64,000 nt of DNA from Flavimobilis rhizosphaerae. Its GTDB lineage: Bacteria > Actinomycetota > Actinomycetes > Actinomycetales > Cellulomonadaceae. The notes under the pieces were generated by a model. The model did not search any database. It worked only from the letters and a program-made list of their open reading frames with translations, and was not told where the DNA came from. Location: contig NZ_JACZDF010000006.1 of NCBI RefSeq assembly GCF_014852685.1, forward strand, positions 1-64,000, in the 5' to 3' direction. A program made the position numbers and the translations under genes. Within the stretch, counting starts at the first letter, position 1, and the number at the start of each line of letters is the position of its first letter. This document shows positions 62,647 to 64,000 of the stretch, piece by piece.

Positions 62647-62719
62647 CCCCCGTCGTCTAGCGGCCTAGGACGCCGCCCTCTCACGGCGGTAACACGGGTT
62701 CAAATCCCGTCGGGGGTAC
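62647..62719 (+). tRNA. tRNA-Glu (anticodon CTC), copy 1
   Basis: The 73-base cloverleaf has acceptor arms GCCCCCG / CGGGGGT and anticodon stem CCGCC / GGCGG around CTCTCAC, giving CTC. The T arm contains GGTTCAAATCC. It reads GAG codons. It is identical to the copy at 63619. Confidence 0.95.
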
Positions 62720-62728
62720 GTCTCGAGG

Positions 62729-62755
62729 GCCCGGTCATCACCGATGACCGGGCCT
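62729..62755 (+). terminator. Terminator after tRNA-Glu copy 1
   Basis: The perfect 12-bp stem GGCCCGGTCATC / GATGACCGGGCC has an ACC loop. Its core matches the terminator after the second copy. Confidence 0.85.
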
Positions 62756-62920
62756 TCGTCGTTCCCGACTCTGGGCCGCGGGTCGCACGCGGCAGAACGG
62801 GCGAGCCGCACAACCCGCAGGACGTACCCAATCCTGGTAGCGTGCCGCTGACGCGCGGGACCGCACCGGATCGCGTGAGCGCTGACCCGGTGAGCCGGGT
62901 CCCGGCAGAGGAGCAGGAAC

Positions 62921-63484
62921 ATGACGCCATCAACACCCGGACGGCGGCGCATCGGCTGGCGTATCGCTCTCATCGGCCTGGGCTTGGTCCTTTCGATCGT
63001 CTCCGGGGTCATCGTCCTGCTTCTCTTCGGGCTCGCTACCATGAGCACCGCCGCGGTGAACGAGGGCGACGCCTCGACGAGCGGCGTGGTGGTCGCGGTC
63101 GCACCGGGCGCGGACGGCGAGGGCGCCGGCAGCTGCGTCCTCACCTTCACGTACACGGTCGACGGCGTCGAACGTGAGGCCGTCGACCGTGAGCCCGCGG
63201 CGATGGAAGCGTGCGACGCGGTCGTCGGCGAGACCATTCCCGTGCGGATCAACGCGGAGTCGGGCGTGGCGAGCTACGACCCGGCCCCCGCCCTCGAGGA
63301 GTTGTTCGCGTGGATCGGCCGGCTGTGGATCGTCGTCGCTGCGCTGGCTGCCGTCGGCGTCGCGGGGATCGTCCTTCTCGTGCGCGCCGTGAGGCACAAC
63401 CGTCGACTCGCCGCTCAGGAGCGTGCAGCGATCCTCCCGGCCGGGGGGCTGGCTGATCCGGGCGGCGGTCCGGCGGTGTCGTGA
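62921..63484 (+). CDS. Small membrane protein with DUF3592-like layout
   Basis: The 187-residue protein has a helix near residues 12-38 (IALIGLGLVLSIVSGVIVLLLFGL) and a beta-rich middle (CVLTFTYTVDGVEREAVDREP). A second helix lies near 125-150 (IGRLWIVVAALAAVGVAGIVLLV), with a short cytoplasmic tail. This recalls the DUF3592 protein at 50794. Two Cys residues in the outer part could form a disulfide. ATG 62921 follows GAGGAG. It lies between two identical tRNA-Glu genes. Function unknown. Confidence 0.82.
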   Translation: MTPSTPGRRRIGWRIALIGLGLVLSIVSGVIVLLLFGLATMSTAAVNEGDASTSGVVVAVAPGADGEGAGSCVLTFTYTVDGVEREAVDREPAAMEACDAVVGETIPVRINAESGVASYDPAPALEELFAWIGRLWIVVAALAAVGVAGIVLLVRAVRHNRRLAAQERAAILPAGGLADPGGGPAVS

Positions 63485-63618
63485 CCCGAGGCGGCGCTGG
63501 CCTCGCTCCTGTGTGACGACGGTCACTGAACGTCGAATGGCGCGCGGAGCCCGTGACTGTGTAATGTTCTCGACGGCGCAGCGAGCGGCACCTTCGGGTG
63601 AGGCTTGAGCGTCGTCCG

Positions 63619-63691
63619 GCCCCCGTCGTCTAGCGGCCTAGGACGCCGCCCTCTCACGGCGGTAACACGGGTTCAAATCCCGTCGGGGGTA
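63619..63691 (+). tRNA. tRNA-Glu (anticodon CTC), copy 2
   Basis: All 73 bases match copy 1 at 62647. Upstream sequence differs between copies, but the following terminator is similar. TAATGT at 63562-63567 may be its -10 box. Confidence 0.95.
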
Positions 63692-63698
63692 CGTTCGC

Positions 63699-63731
63699 GA
63701 AGGCCCGGTCATCATCGATGACCGGGCCTTC
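63699..63731 (+). terminator. Terminator after tRNA-Glu copy 2
   Basis: A perfect 15-bp stem, GAAGGCCCGGTCATC / GATGACCGGGCCTTC, with an ATC loop. Confidence 0.9.
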
Positions 63732-63809
63732 CGCATGCGCGGGGTAGTCTCGCACCTCGTGACGGCGCGCGTGCCTCGTCCGTCGCGCCCGGCTCACCGT
63801 GGAGGACCC

Positions 63810-64000
63810 ATGCCAGCGACCCAGCGGATCTCGACCCGCAACGCGACGTTCCAGGCGTGGCACGCACTGCTCACCAACCGCAGGAAGCGCAACCAGCTCG
63901 GGGAGATGCTCGTCCAGGGCGTCCGCCCGATCTCGCTCGCGGTCGAGCACGGCTGGCCGGTCCACGCCCTTCTGCACGACGAGAACAGGACGCTGTCGGC
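63810..64000 (+). CDS. TrmH-family RNA methyltransferase, N-terminal part (runs off the window)
   Basis: The first 63 codons encode STRNATFQAWHALLTNRRKR and NQLGEMLVQGVRPISLAVEH, matching the substrate-binding N terminus of actinobacterial SpoU/TrmH 2'-O-methyltransferases; the catalytic knot domain lies beyond the window. ATG 63810 has GGAGG 4 bases upstream. An in-frame GTG at 63759, 8 nt after TAGTCT, is a possible leaderless alternative adding 17 residues. Confidence 0.75.
   Translation, partial: MPATQRISTRNATFQAWHALLTNRRKRNQLGEMLVQGVRPISLAVEHGWPVHALLHDENRTLS

Noticed and set aside
62478-63732. Integrative element inserted at tRNA genes
   Set aside because: No integrase, phage or plasmid gene is present, and the enclosed gene is a single small membrane protein.

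Overview
The window looks like a chromosomal segment of a high-GC actinobacterium. Evidence: very GC-rich codon third positions, many GTG starts, many genes with a TANNNT -10 box 6-8 nt before the start codon, a mycobacterial-type SOS box, and a GatCAB operon. A secreted mannanase with CBM10 modules fits a polysaccharide-degrading Micrococcales genus near Cellulomonas, Oerskovia or Sanguibacter, but the genus is inference.

Layout. 1-410: end of an rRNA operon (23S 3' end, 5S, terminator). 657-2054: secreted GH5 mannanase with a LacI-type operator. 2133-6025: gatC-gatA-gatB and a GNAT acetyltransferase. 6261-10430: pterin dehydratase and two different dihydroxyacid dehydratases. 10531-17681: a compact OleA/OleC/OleD-like cluster with two P450s and a GT2 glycosyltransferase, bracketed by imperfect 21-bp direct repeats and followed by a two-component system (17750-19878). 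20060-31262: branched-chain amino-acid genes (ilvB, ilvN, ilvC, leuB, ilvE, cimA) with leader-peptide attenuators before ilvB and cimA; a META lipoprotein and two tandem exported paralogues are interspersed. 31515-38251: lipoate ligase family protein, DinB-like protein, an XRE/membrane-protein pair with three operator repeats, and a PadR/ABC/FtsX exporter operon. 38264-43256: yggS, DUF6328, DUF2079 and YccF membrane proteins, an epimerase and YbaK. 43637-45585: SOS-box-controlled DUF222/HNH protein. 45805-51213: DUF3516 helicase, an unknown membrane protein, a glycosylase-annotated protein and a DUF3592 protein. 51427-56257: receiver protein, HEAT protein and processive glycosyltransferase operon, with a divergent MASE1-like histidine kinase. 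56308-62299: aldo/keto reductase, acetyltransferase, methyltransferase, FAH-family protein, gltX and HAD phosphatase. 62478-63732: tRNA-Gln and two identical tRNA-Glu genes flanking a small membrane protein. The window ends inside a TrmH-type methyltransferase gene.

How the genes work together. Valine, isoleucine and leucine synthesis dominates 6.7-31.3 kb. IlvBN, IlvC, IlvD and IlvE run the shared steps, CimA suggests isoleucine through citramalate, and LeuB belongs to leucine. In the 10.5-17.7 kb cluster the KAS III-like enzyme, the ketoreductase-like enzyme and the adenylating enzyme match the OleA, OleD and OleC steps that join two acyl chains and close a beta-lactone. No OleB hydrolase is present, so a stable, oxidised and possibly glycosylated beta-lactone or related lipid is the most interesting prediction here.
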